Assembly: GCA_027049035.1 (NCBI GenBank)
Contig: JALTVI010000066.1
Span: 124,001-188,000, forward strand
DNA: 64,000 nt
DNA from: Sulfurovum sp.
GTDB taxonomy: Bacteria; Campylobacterota; Campylobacteria; Campylobacterales; Sulfurovaceae
Reading direction: 5' to 3'
Position numbers and translations under genes: made by a program. Under the pieces are notes generated by a model that was not told where the DNA came from, ran no database searches, and worked only from the letters and a program-made list of their open reading frames with translations. Positions 31,972-41,001 of the stretch are shown in pieces. The first letter of the stretch is position 1. Each line of letters opens with the position of its first letter.

Positions 31972-34900
31972 TCATTCCCCTTTTTTGTTCATCTCAAGCG
32001 TCGGACGTGCACCGCGCGGTACGACCATCCAGAACTTGCGTACAGCCGTTCTCGCGTTGTCGAGAATCTCCTGCGCTTTCTTGCTGCCTGTCTTTTCGAC
32101 ATAGTCTCTAAGCAGACGCTTGAGTTCGAACATTTCGAAGTCCCACTCGTCCGTATCGATACGGATCGCTTCGACCAGTTCGGGGTTGAGCTTTTCATAA
32201 AAGGTGTTCTCTTCATCGTAGACAAACGCCTTACCGCCGGTCATACCCGCACCGAAGTTCACACCGGTGTTGCCGAGAATCACGACCGTACCGCCGGTCA
32301 TATATTCACAAGGGTGGTCTCCTGTCCCCTCGACAACCGCCGTAGCGCCGGAATTACGTACCGCAAAACGCTCACCTACCATACCGCTGATGTAGAGCGT
32401 TCCGCCTGTAGCACCGTAAAGGCAGGTGTTGCCGCCCAGTGCAAAGTTAGGCCCTGACTTGCTTGAAGTGATGACGATGCGTCCGCCGTTCATCCCTTTA
32501 CCGATATAGTCGTTCCCTGCACCTCTGAGGTTGATGGTCACACCCTCGGCAAGGAATGCGCCAAGCGACTGACCCGCCACACCGCTAAGGTTGATGGTGA
32601 TGGTGTCATCCGGAAGTCCTTTGTTCCCGTGACGTGCCGCGATCTCACCGGAGATGCGTGTACCGAAACTTCGGTTGAGGTTGCTGATGGCACGCTCGAT
32701 GACCACAGGCTTGCTCGGGTCTTCGATGGTAGGCATGAGCTCCTTGACAATCTCTTTTTCGTACTCGTTCTTGTCGAACGGCTCGTTAAACGGTACCTGA
32801 CATGTATCGATGCCATCCACTTTCTCAAGCAGCTGCTCGAAGTCGAACTTCTTGGCAAACTCGTCATCAATCACTTTAAGCAGTTCCGTCTTGCCGACGA
32901 TCTCCTCAAGGCTTCTGTATCCAAGCTGCGCGAGGATTTCACGCACCTCTTCGGCCAGCAGGGTGAAGTAGTTGATGACCTTCTGGACATTTCCTTTGAA
33001 GCGTGCTCTCAGATGAGGATCCTGAGTCGCGACCCCCACACCACAGGTGTTGAGGTGGCAGACACGCAGCATCATACATCCCACGATGACCAGTGCACCG
33101 GTACCGAACGCGTACTCCTCCGCACCGAAGATTGCCGCTTTGACGACATCGAGTGCCGTCTTGAGGCCACCGTCAGTCTCTACGGTAACAAGCTGTCTCA
33201 GGTTGTTGGCTTTAAGCGCATTGTGCGCCTCTACCAGTCCAAGCTCCCACGGGTTACCTGCAAAGCGGATGGAGCCGATAGGTGCCGCACCCGTACCACC
33301 ATCTCCACCGGAGATGATGATCTTGTCCGCATAGGCTTTTGCCACACCCGCTGCAATGGTACCTACACCAGCCGTGGAGACCAGCTTGACCGCCACTTTG
33401 GCGTTAGGATTGATCTGCTTCATATCGAAGATCAGCTGTGCAAGGTCCTCGATGGAGTAGATGTCGTGATGCGGCGGCGGTGAAATGAGTGTCACGCCGG
33501 GCTTGGTGTAACGCAGCTTCGCGATGAGTGGAGAGACCTTGCTTCCGGGAAGCTGTCCACCTTCACCCGGTTTCGCACCCTGCGCCACTTTGATCTGAAT
33601 CTCTTCGGCAGAGCGCAGATACTCCGGTGTCACACCGAAACGCCCGGAAGCGATCTGCTTGATCTTGGAGTTTTTGATGGTACCGTAACGCGCAGGGTCT
33701 TCTCCACCCTCACCGGAGTTGGATTTTCCGCCAAGGGTGTTGAGTGCTTCGGCAAGCACCTCGTGCGCCTCTTGCGAAATAGATCCCATAGACATCGCAG
33801 CAGAGGAGAAGCGTTTGAAGATCTCCTCGACAGGCTCGACCTCGTCGATGCTGATTGGCTCTCTGGCAGAGTTGAGCTCATAGAAGTCACGGATGAACTT
33901 CTTGTCACGCTTGTCGATCATCTCGGAGAGTTTTTTGTAATCCTCTTTACTGCCTGTCTCGGCCGCTTTCTGAATGGCGGAGATGACCGGTCTTGAGAAG
34001 TCGTGATACTCTTCGCCTCTTTTGTACTTGTAGAATCCGCCTTTGTAGAGCGCATTCTTCTTCCCTTCGAACTCGTCGGTATAGGCACGGTCGTGGTAGG
34101 TGTTGAGGCGCTGGTCGATATCTTCGTATCCCAGTCCTTTAAGCAGCCCGGCAGAGCCGTTGAAACATTCGCTTACAACCTCATCACTCAGACCGATCAC
34201 ATCGAAGAGTTTGGAGTTTCTGTAAGAAGAGATCGTCGAAATACCCATCTTGGACATGATCTTTAGCAGTCCGGCACCCATAGCACGTCTGACGCGTCTG
34301 AGTGTCAACGGCATATCGTCTGTTTCATCTTTCATCAGCTGCTCGACAGTATAGTAGAGCAGGTACGGATAGACCGCCGCCGCGCCGTAACCGATCATAC
34401 AGGCTGCAGAGTGAGGGTCGAAGACCTCACCCGTTGCCGCCACGATGCTGACAAGGTGTCTGAGTTTCTGCTCAAGCAGCACCTGGCTGAGGCGTCCGAT
34501 CACCATGACCATAGGAATGACTTTGGTCTCCACAGAGAGGTTTCTGTCATCGAGGATGATCGTTCTGATGCCGTTGTCACGGACATCGGCCACGATCTTC
34601 TCTACAAGCGTATCCAGGCTCTTTTTAAGATCATGCGTGTAGGTCGTATCGTACGAAGCCACTTTGTAAGCAGGGTCGTACTTCTCGTTTCCTTCGGTAC
34701 CGAACTCCTGCAAGATGGCGAACTTTTCCGCAGACATCACCGGCAGAACAGTCTTGAGACGCTTTGCATGTTCCGCATCGTCGGAGAGGACGTTACGGAT
34801 CTCACCGAAACCTGTGTTGAGGCTCGTAACGGTCTTTTCACGGATCGGGTCGATCGGCGGGTTGGTAACCTGTGCGAACTTCTGCTTGAAGAAGTCGGTG

Positions 34901-36390
34901 AAGTTGCGCTGGTGTGTGGAGAATGCCGCAATCGGCGTATCGTCACCCATCGCACCGGTGGTCTCTTTGCCCTCGAGTACCATCGGCTTGATCACTTCAC
35001 GCATTACTTCGAGTGTGAAGTTGAAGTAACGCTGCTTGGCCTCCATCTCTTTATGGTCGGTGGAGACTGTATCTACCTTTGTATTGGGGACATACTCCTG
35101 CAGGTAGCTCATATTCTCGCCAAGCCACTTGTTGTACGGGTGCATCGATTTAATATAATCGTCGATATCTTTGGACTTGAGTACCTTGCCGTACTTGAGG
35201 TCGACACCCATCATTTCGCCAGACTGCAGACGGCCACGCTCGACGATCTGATCTTCTGGAACCTGGAGGACACCGTACTCTGAAGAGATCAGCAGACGGT
35301 TGTCGGTAGTAACGATGTATTTCGAAGGTCTCAGACCGTTTCTGTCAAGCACACAGCCGATGTAGCGGCCATCTGTCATACTTACCGCCGCAGGACCGTC
35401 CCAAGGCTCGAAGCAGGTACTGGCATACTCGTAGAAGGCTCTGAGTTCACTGTCCATCTGCGGCGCATTGTGCCACGGTGCAGGAATGAGCGAACGCGCC
35501 GCCTTGAAGAAATCGACACCGTTGATGCGCAGGAACTCCATGAAGTTGTCAAGGCTTGCAGAGTCACTCATACCGTCCTGAATCACATCGGTCAGACGCT
35601 TCATCTCTTCATCTGTAAAGACTGTGGATTTGACTGCCGCCATTTTGGCCTTGACATTGAAGCGGTTTGCCGTTACGGAGTTGATCTCACCGTTGTGTGC
35701 GATCATCCTGAACGGCTGTGCCAGCTTCCACTCGGGCAGCGTGTTGGTGGAGAAACGCTGGTGGAAGAGACAGAAAGAGATCTCGAACTTCTCATCTGCA
35801 AGGTCCTGGTAAAACTCCTTGATGTGCGTAGGCATCACAAGGCCCTTGTAGGAGATCACTTTGGATGAGAATGAGGGAATATAGAAGTCTTTGTCGTGTT
35901 TGAGCTCATGCTCGATCTCTTTGCGAGAAAGATAAAGCAGCGCATCAAAACGCTCGGAGGCAACCACGCCCTGCGGGGCGACAAATACCTGTTTGATGGT
36001 TGGAAGGGTTGAGAGCGCCTGCTCGCCAAGCGCATTGGTATCGACTGGCACGGTACGGGTATAGACCACTTCAAGGTCATTGTTCTTACAAACCTTTTCG
36101 ATGACGGCAAAGTCGTTTTCGTTGCGGGAGAAGACCATCGCTACGCCGTACTGCTCGGGAAGGTCCACACCATCCTCGGCAGCCTTCATTGCAAAGAAAC
36201 TCTTTGGCATGGAGAGCAGCAGTCCGGAGCCGTCTCCCGTTTTTCCGTCAGCGGCGATCGCTCCGCGGTGCATCATACGTGAAAGTGCGGTTACGGCATC
36301 TTCCAGATTCTGATGTGACGGGGTATTGTCGATGGAGCACAGCAGCCCGAATCCACAATTGTCTTTGAATGAAGTATAGAGATCTCTCAT
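31972..36390 (-). CDS. gltB: Glutamate synthase large (alpha) subunit
   Basis: At 1472 residues this is the full-length GOGAT large subunit. It has an N-terminal glutaminase domain with the nucleophile Cys12 exposed after removal of a short propeptide (NCGFGLLCSI), a central domain, an FMN-binding synthase domain with the 3Fe-4S cluster region (CHLNTCGVGVATQDPHLR), and the C-terminal beta-helix (GGTVVILGNTGVNFGAGMTGG). It makes glutamate from glutamine and 2-oxoglutarate. No gltD lies on either side. The start at 36390 is supported by the need for a short pro-segment before Cys12. Confidence 0.97.
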   Translation of the reverse strand: MRDLYTSFKDNCGFGLLCSIDNTPSHQNLEDAVTALSRMMHRGAIAADGKTGDGSGLLLSMPKSFFAMKAAEDGVDLPEQYGVAMVFSRNENDFAVIEKVCKNNDLEVVYTRTVPVDTNALGEQALSTLPTIKQVFVAPQGVVASERFDALLYLSRKEIEHELKHDKDFYIPSFSSKVISYKGLVMPTHIKEFYQDLADEKFEISFCLFHQRFSTNTLPEWKLAQPFRMIAHNGEINSVTANRFNVKAKMAAVKSTVFTDEEMKRLTDVIQDGMSDSASLDNFMEFLRINGVDFFKAARSLIPAPWHNAPQMDSELRAFYEYASTCFEPWDGPAAVSMTDGRYIGCVLDRNGLRPSKYIVTTDNRLLISSEYGVLQVPEDQIVERGRLQSGEMMGVDLKYGKVLKSKDIDDYIKSMHPYNKWLGENMSYLQEYVPNTKVDTVSTDHKEMEAKQRYFNFTLEVMREVIKPMVLEGKETTGAMGDDTPIAAFSTHQRNFTDFFKQKFAQVTNPPIDPIREKTVTSLNTGFGEIRNVLSDDAEHAKRLKTVLPVMSAEKFAILQEFGTEGNEKYDPAYKVASYDTTYTHDLKKSLDTLVEKIVADVRDNGIRTIILDDRNLSVETKVIPMVMVIGRLSQVLLEQKLRHLVSIVAATGEVFDPHSAACMIGYGAAAVYPYLLYYTVEQLMKDETDDMPLTLRRVRRAMGAGLLKIMSKMGISTISSYRNSKLFDVIGLSDEVVSECFNGSAGLLKGLGYEDIDQRLNTYHDRAYTDEFEGKKNALYKGGFYKYKRGEEYHDFSRPVISAIQKAAETGSKEDYKKLSEMIDKRDKKFIRDFYELNSAREPISIDEVEPVEEIFKRFSSAAMSMGSISQEAHEVLAEALNTLGGKSNSGEGGEDPARYGTIKNSKIKQIASGRFGVTPEYLRSAEEIQIKVAQGAKPGEGGQLPGSKVSPLIAKLRYTKPGVTLISPPPHHDIYSIEDLAQLIFDMKQINPNAKVAVKLVSTAGVGTIAAGVAKAYADKIIISGGDGGTGAAPIGSIRFAGNPWELGLVEAHNALKANNLRQLVTVETDGGLKTALDVVKAAIFGAEEYAFGTGALVIVGCMMLRVCHLNTCGVGVATQDPHLRARFKGNVQKVINYFTLLAEEVREILAQLGYRSLEEIVGKTELLKVIDDEFAKKFDFEQLLEKVDGIDTCQVPFNEPFDKNEYEKEIVKELMPTIEDPSKPVVIERAISNLNRSFGTRISGEIAARHGNKGLPDDTITINLSGVAGQSLGAFLAEGVTINLRGAGNDYIGKGMNGGRIVITSSKSGPNFALGGNTCLYGATGGTLYISGMVGERFAVRNSGATAVVEGTGDHPCEYMTGGTVVILGNTGVNFGAGMTGGKAFVYDEENTFYEKLNPELVEAIRIDTDEWDFEMFELKRLLRDYVEKTGSKKAQEILDNARTAVRKFWMVVPRGARPTLEMNKKGE

Positions 36391-36451
36391 AGTCCAACCT
36401 TGAATTAAAATGAAAAAACGCCCTTGTATAAGCGTCCGAAATGGGGATGAT

Positions 36452-36457
36452 TATACT
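36452..36457 (-). promoter_or_regulatory. Putative -10 element of gltB
   Basis: TATAAT on the minus strand lies about 60 bases before the gltB ATG (36390). No clear -35 is present. The intervening sequence is the likely 5' leader and shows no riboswitch that I recognise. Confidence 0.5.
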
Positions 36458-36542
36458 TAAATATACGTTAGAACTCCTTTAACACCGTTTCAAGAAGCGC
36501 CCGCCTGCCCGAAGGCGCGACACTTTTTAACCCAAAACGCAC

Positions 36543-36548
36543 TATAAT
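36543..36548 (+). promoter_or_regulatory. Putative -10 element of recO
   Basis: A perfect TATAAT lies 33 bases before the presumed recO start at 36581. An AGAGGAG ribosome site at about 36567-36573 sits between them. Confidence 0.55.
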
Positions 36549-36580
36549 CGTTCCATCAAAAATCTCAGAGGAGCGTTGGC

Positions 36581-37198
36581 ATCAAAGGGTTCATTTTACG
36601 TGTACGAAAAGCGAAGAACGAAGACTCCATCGCCCTCGTTCTGACACGCAGCCATATTCGGACCTACTACCGTTTTTACGGTGCTCGGCACTCCATTTTG
36701 CAGCTTGGGAACCTCATCGATTTCGAAGTTGAGGGGGAGGATGGACGCTTTCTGCCGCGTCTACGCTCACTTTCGCATCTTGGCTTTGAGTGGATGTATG
36801 ACCGCAACCGGTTGATGCTCTGGCACAACTTCATCCAGAAGTTCGAACCTCACCTGAAGGATGCCGACGAACTTGACCCTTTCTATTTCGACCTGCTGCT
36901 CGATGCCGCAAAGCGGTGGCACCTCCAGAACCCAAAACGCATCGTCTGTGAAAGCTATATCAGGCTGCTCGATTTTGAAGGGCGTCTCTACCCCGAAGAG
37001 CACTGCTACATCTGCGAAGGGCGCATCGAAGAGGAGATTGCCCTGATGCAGGCGTTCAAACCGGCACATCCGTACTGCATCTACGCAGCTGCACTGCCGA
37101 CAAAGAAGATACTCGATTTTTTCAAAAGCAAAAAGACGGTCTTTCTTGAAGACCATGAGGTAGACATTCTTTTCGATACGGTGATGAAGGGCTTTTAG
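36581..37198 (+). CDS. recO: DNA repair protein RecO (non-canonical start)
   Basis: The product matches the short RecO of Campylobacterota: KGFILRVRKAKNEDSIALVL, then YYRFYGARHSILQLGNLIDF, LPRLRSLSHLGFEW, and a C-terminal FEGRL plus CYIC segment. RecO loads RecA with RecR in recombinational repair. Homology begins at codon 36581, which is ATC. No ATG, GTG or TTG exists in frame between the upstream stop (36545) and that codon. An AGAGGAG site lies seven to eight bases before the ATC. An internal ATG at 36791 would remove the N-terminal domain. Length from ATC is 205 residues. Confidence 0.85.
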   Translation: MKGFILRVRKAKNEDSIALVLTRSHIRTYYRFYGARHSILQLGNLIDFEVEGEDGRFLPRLRSLSHLGFEWMYDRNRLMLWHNFIQKFEPHLKDADELDPFYFDLLLDAAKRWHLQNPKRIVCESYIRLLDFEGRLYPEEHCYICEGRIEEEIALMQAFKPAHPYCIYAAALPTKKILDFFKSKKTVFLEDHEVDILFDTVMKGF

Positions 37199-37257
37199 CG
37201 TGGTTTTTAGGGAAGATTGGTTATGCTTTTCGCACACAACCGATAAAGGATTTAAAA

Positions 37258-37434
37258 ATGATCAAAACACTCTTTTTGGCAGCAGTTGCTGCACTGCTTT
37301 TTAGCGGATGTTCGGAGTTCAGTTTCCAGTCCTCCGACACACCGCCCGTAACCGAACACGACAAGGCTGTCTACCAGCAGAAGCAGGCGCTTCAGGAGCA
37401 GCAGGAGACGATGCTCGACACGTACAAGAACTAA
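37258..37434 (+). CDS. Small lipoprotein, 58 aa
   Basis: A lipoprotein signal with lipobox LFSGC (Cys18) precedes a short soluble tail rich in Gln and acidic residues that ends in DTYKN. The start ATG 37258 follows AAAGGAT. There is no recognised family; it is probably anchored in the outer or inner membrane facing the periplasm. A bidirectional terminator follows at once. Confidence 0.65.
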   Translation: MIKTLFLAAVAALLFSGCSEFSFQSSDTPPVTEHDKAVYQQKQALQEQQETMLDTYKN

Positions 37435-37438
37435 AAGC

Positions 37439-37458
37439 AAAAAGGCTTATGCCTTTTT
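37439..37458. terminator. Bidirectional terminator
   Basis: AAAAAGGC-TTAT-GCCTTTTT is a perfect hairpin with T-runs on both strands. It lies between the small lipoprotein gene and the convergent phnA gene, overlapping the last codons and stop of phnA. Confidence 0.75.
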
Positions 37459-37791
37459 GACAAACTCCTGCTTAAGCTTGATAGCGCCCACGCCGGGTAC
37501 TTTACAGTCGATGTTGTGCCCGTCACTTCCTTCAACCAGGCGAATCCCCTTGATCTTGGTACCGACTTTGATACCGCCGCTGCTTCCCTTGACCTTGAGG
37601 TCCTTGATGACCGTTACCGTATCGCCATCCTGAAGAATGTTTCCGTTGGCATCTTTGACGACCAATCCTGCTTCAGCCTCCTCGGCTTCGCTCTTGCTCC
37701 ACTCGTACGCACACTCGGGACAGATGTAGAGGTCGCCATCCTCATAGGTGTATTCGCTGCCGCACTTTGGACAATTTGGGATGTTTTCCAT
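37447..37791 (-). CDS. phnA: PhnA (YjdM) family zinc-ribbon protein
   Basis: Four Cys (C7, C10, C24, C27) form an N-terminal zinc ribbon. The PhnA domain follows: [47 protein letters not shown] and the end LKQEFVKKA. Despite the name, the family is not shown to degrade phosphonates and is common in bacteria without a phn operon. It is a single cytoplasmic gene starting at ATG 37791. Confidence 0.93.
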   Translation of the reverse strand: MENIPNCPKCGSEYTYEDGDLYICPECAYEWSKSEAEEAEAGLVVKDANGNILQDGDTVTVIKDLKVKGSSGGIKVGTKIKGIRLVEGSDGHNIDCKVPGVGAIKLKQEFVKKA

Positions 37792-37857
37792 AAAATTTCC
37801 TTTGTAAAAGATTGTTGTGGGCGTATTTTACTCTTCTTTTTTTAAAGCGAAATGGCG

Positions 37858-39528
37858 TTAGAAGAGCATGATGAGCGATCCGGCGATGACCAGCAGCACA
37901 TTGGCAAAGGCGTAGGTGCCGGTATACCCCAGGGCGGGAACGGGGCTTTTGGCCTCTTTGATGACCACCGAAAGTGCCGCTCCGCTGGTCATGGCACCCG
38001 TGATGGCACCAAAGATCAGTGCAGGAGAAATACCCAACAGTTTTCTTCCGACAAAGTAGCCCACAAGGATGGGAATGATAGTCACACAGATGCCGGCAAC
38101 GACCAGTGTCAAACCGTTTTGCTGCAGAGTATCGAGTATGCCGCTGCCCGCACGCATCCCCACACCGGCCATGAAAAGCAGCAGCCCGAACTCCATCAAG
38201 AACCAGCGTGTCGCTTCGGGAAGCTGTCCGAATGTCGGCTTGATGCTGCGTCTGAACCCGATGAAGAGTCCCGAAACCAGCAGGCCGCCAGCCGAGCCAA
38301 GGCCAATGGAGACGCCGCCGATCTTGACGCTCAGCGTACCGATAAGCAGTCCCAGTGCGATACCGAACGAAAGCGTGATCATATCGGTCTCCACCCCTTC
38401 TCGCTCCACTTTTCCGATGAACTCTCCCATCGCCTCTATCTGGTGCGGCGTTCCAAGTACCGTAATGACATCATTTTTTTGGACAACAAGGCTGTCGTCA
38501 TACGCCAGTCGCTTGCCGTTACGGCGTATCTCTATGGGCATCACCCCAAAGCGGCGCTGTATGGCAAGTTCTCCAAGCGTATGTCCCACAGCATCTTCGT
38601 TCTCGACAATGATCTGCGCAGCGTCTTCGACATCCTCACTGGTCCAGTCAGGCACGATCTCCTCCGCAATCTTGGAGACCTTGTTTGCAAAATATTCTCG
38701 CGGGCCGAGCACTTCGACGATATCTCCCACCTTGAGCCCCTGTTCATCGACAGGGAAGAATCGCTCTTCACGCTTGACTTTGACAACCGAGCGTCTGTCC
38801 CAGTATTTTTCGCGCAGTTCATTCAGAGTGAGATTCTCCACCTCCGGACTGGTAATGCGGTAGGCACGTAGTACGACATTGTCAGGAAGCGGCACCGTAT
38901 CTTTCCCCTCTTCACTGAAACGCCTGGCCTCTTCAGGCAGGTTAATACCAAGCAGTTTGGGCAGATACTGAATGACCATAATGAGCCCGACAAGCCCGAA
39001 GATGTAGGTGACCGCATACCCCATCGACATATTCTTGACAAGCTGCTCTTTGGTAAACCCTTCAGGAACGGCAACGGAGCCGCCCTGTACGGCATCCTGC
39101 GCAGCCGCCAGTGTGGGTGAGGAGGTCAGGCCGCCGGAGAGCAGACCTGCCGCCATCCCTGGCGGCAGGGAGAGTAGGTAGGCCCACGCCGCAGCGACAA
39201 GGAAACCTGTCGTCGCCACCACAACGGCAAGGGCGAAGTACTTCAGGCCATCCTGCTTGAGCACCGCAACAAAGCCGGGACCCGCCTGATAGCCTACGGA
39301 GAAGATAAAGAGGGAAAATCCGATCATCTGGGCTGAACTTGAGATCTTGAAACCGAAGTATCCAAAGATCAGACCAGCAAAAAGCACGCCGGCAACCGAG
39401 CCGAGCGTGACGGAACCAAACCGGAGCTTCCCAATCAGATATCCAATGCCAAGCACCAGAAAGAAGGAGAAGTCCAGATGGGAGTGAAGAAAGGGAAGCA
39501 CCGCCTCTTCAGCATTTGCAGTCGTCAT
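37858..39528 (-). CDS. Aspartate/alanine-exchanger-family transporter
   Basis: The protein has two halves of about five membrane helices each. They are separated by a cytoplasmic region (about 215-370) with two TrkA-C-like domains (RAYRITSPEVENLTLNELRE; MPIEIRRNGKRLAYDDSL). The second half contains the typical GAITGAMTSGAALSVV. This is the AAE family (AspT/YidE/YbjL), which exchanges amino acids such as aspartate for alanine; others may carry different acids. The porin and periplasmic glutaminase genes lie directly upstream on the same strand, suggesting a glutamate or aspartate substrate. Confidence 0.85.
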   Translation of the reverse strand: MTTANAEEAVLPFLHSHLDFSFFLVLGIGYLIGKLRFGSVTLGSVAGVLFAGLIFGYFGFKISSSAQMIGFSLFIFSVGYQAGPGFVAVLKQDGLKYFALAVVVATTGFLVAAAWAYLLSLPPGMAAGLLSGGLTSSPTLAAAQDAVQGGSVAVPEGFTKEQLVKNMSMGYAVTYIFGLVGLIMVIQYLPKLLGINLPEEARRFSEEGKDTVPLPDNVVLRAYRITSPEVENLTLNELREKYWDRRSVVKVKREERFFPVDEQGLKVGDIVEVLGPREYFANKVSKIAEEIVPDWTSEDVEDAAQIIVENEDAVGHTLGELAIQRRFGVMPIEIRRNGKRLAYDDSLVVQKNDVITVLGTPHQIEAMGEFIGKVEREGVETDMITLSFGIALGLLIGTLSVKIGGVSIGLGSAGGLLVSGLFIGFRRSIKPTFGQLPEATRWFLMEFGLLLFMAGVGMRAGSGILDTLQQNGLTLVVAGICVTIIPILVGYFVGRKLLGISPALIFGAITGAMTSGAALSVVIKEAKSPVPALGYTGTYAFANVLLVIAGSLIMLF

Positions 39529-39549
39529 CGTTCCCCCTCTTTCTCAATA

Positions 39550-40992
39550 TTAAAACTTATATCCGCCAATGAGTCTAAGCGCGGAGATATCAGGCTGCTG
39601 GTCAAGATCTACAGACTCATAGGTACCGGTGAAGTAGAAGCCGCTTGGGTGGTTGTAGCTGACACGCAGACCGTACTGCTTCTGGTACTCCTGCCCTTCC
39701 CCGTTGAGTGAAGATTTGGAGTACTGTGGATCAAGGTCGAAGTAGGTATACCGCGCACCAATCCAGAGTCCGTCAATCCCCTGTTTGCCCAGGTCGTAAC
39801 CAAGTTGCGCTTTGTAGGAGTTGGCGTTACGCAGGCTCCCCGCTTCGAAGAAGTGGAAGATCATCCCGTTGGCAAAGTATGGGTAACCGCCCCATGCACC
39901 AAGGGTATCGCCCGTTCCGTCACCGTCGGTATAGAACGATGCGCCAAGGGCGATGTCGAATCCTGTCTCATGCTTGGCATTGAGACGTACGGAGTAGATA
40001 CTGTAGTCGATTGCACGGCCACCCAGAACATCTCTGTAGTACTCTTTCAGACCACCTACCCCCTGAAAGTCGATGAACTGCGCACCCATATCGTACGTGA
40101 AGCTCTCCGCCTTGCCAGTGTAGTCATACTGCGCGAAGAAAGTGTTGTAGTAGTCTTTCATGTAGTAGTCCCACACCTGAAAGTTGTGCTTGTCGTCACT
40201 GTACTGGAAAACACCCGTCCAGACACCCTCGTCGCCGGCTAATTTTTTGTAATCACCGTTTACGAAACTGGCATCGCTCATCGTATGCCACTCGGTACCG
40301 TTGGCACCGCTGTCCCATACACCGATCATCTTGTAGAAGTACCCGCCGGCGAACATGATATTCTCGAAACTCTTGTTCATATAGTAGGCACCCTGAAAGC
40401 TGTCTGCGAGCATATACCAGTCATCCGCGTCGACCATCGGCGTGACGATCTCTTTGGCACCCACCAGGAACTTGTGCGCACCATCTGGTGTCTCATACGC
40501 CACATAGGCTTCCTGAAGCGCAGCAAAGGATTTTCGCTCTACCGGGTCGAATACAAAGGTACGCTGCTCATAGAGCGGATCGTTGATGCCAAAATCGGTC
40601 GCACCCGAACCGGTGATCTTAAAAGTGAAACCGTTGTAGTTTGGTGAAGAGATGGAGACTTTCGGTATCAGATAGATACCGCGTGAGTCGGCATGCCCCT
40701 TGTTGACATTTGGATTGTTTGGAACGATTTTACCGTCTCCATCATAATGAGAAGGCGGATTGCTGTAATCGTAGTTGAGATACCCTGCACGGATATCACC
40801 GGAGACTTTCCAGCCATCCCCTATTACAATGCCTTCATCTTTCACATTTTCATGCGTGACCGTTTCGTAGGTATGGTCATCATCGGTTGTTGCATTGTTT
40901 GATGTTACAAGTTTTTCCGATGCCATAAGCAGCGAACTTGCAGATACAGCAAAAAGCAGCGCAACGGCTGCTTTGGAGTAAGCGACCTTCAT
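39550..40992 (-). CDS. OprD-like outer-membrane porin
   Basis: A signal peptide (cut near LLMAS) is followed by a beta-barrel-type sequence of alternating hydrophobic strands with aromatic girdles that ends in a C-terminal Phe (LRLIGGYKF), the outer-membrane sorting signal. Length and motifs (QEAYVAYETPDGAHKFLVGAKE, LGYDLGKQGIDGLWIGARYTYF) fit the OprD-type porins of Campylobacterota. It lies 9 bases after the glutaminase gene and 21 bases before the transporter gene. Confidence 0.82.
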   Translation of the reverse strand: MKVAYSKAAVALLFAVSASSLLMASEKLVTSNNATTDDDHTYETVTHENVKDEGIVIGDGWKVSGDIRAGYLNYDYSNPPSHYDGDGKIVPNNPNVNKGHADSRGIYLIPKVSISSPNYNGFTFKITGSGATDFGINDPLYEQRTFVFDPVERKSFAALQEAYVAYETPDGAHKFLVGAKEIVTPMVDADDWYMLADSFQGAYYMNKSFENIMFAGGYFYKMIGVWDSGANGTEWHTMSDASFVNGDYKKLAGDEGVWTGVFQYSDDKHNFQVWDYYMKDYYNTFFAQYDYTGKAESFTYDMGAQFIDFQGVGGLKEYYRDVLGGRAIDYSIYSVRLNAKHETGFDIALGASFYTDGDGTGDTLGAWGGYPYFANGMIFHFFEAGSLRNANSYKAQLGYDLGKQGIDGLWIGARYTYFDLDPQYSKSSLNGEGQEYQKQYGLRVSYNHPSGFYFTGTYESVDLDQQPDISALRLIGGYKF

Positions 40993-41001
40993 CCTTGCCC
41001 C

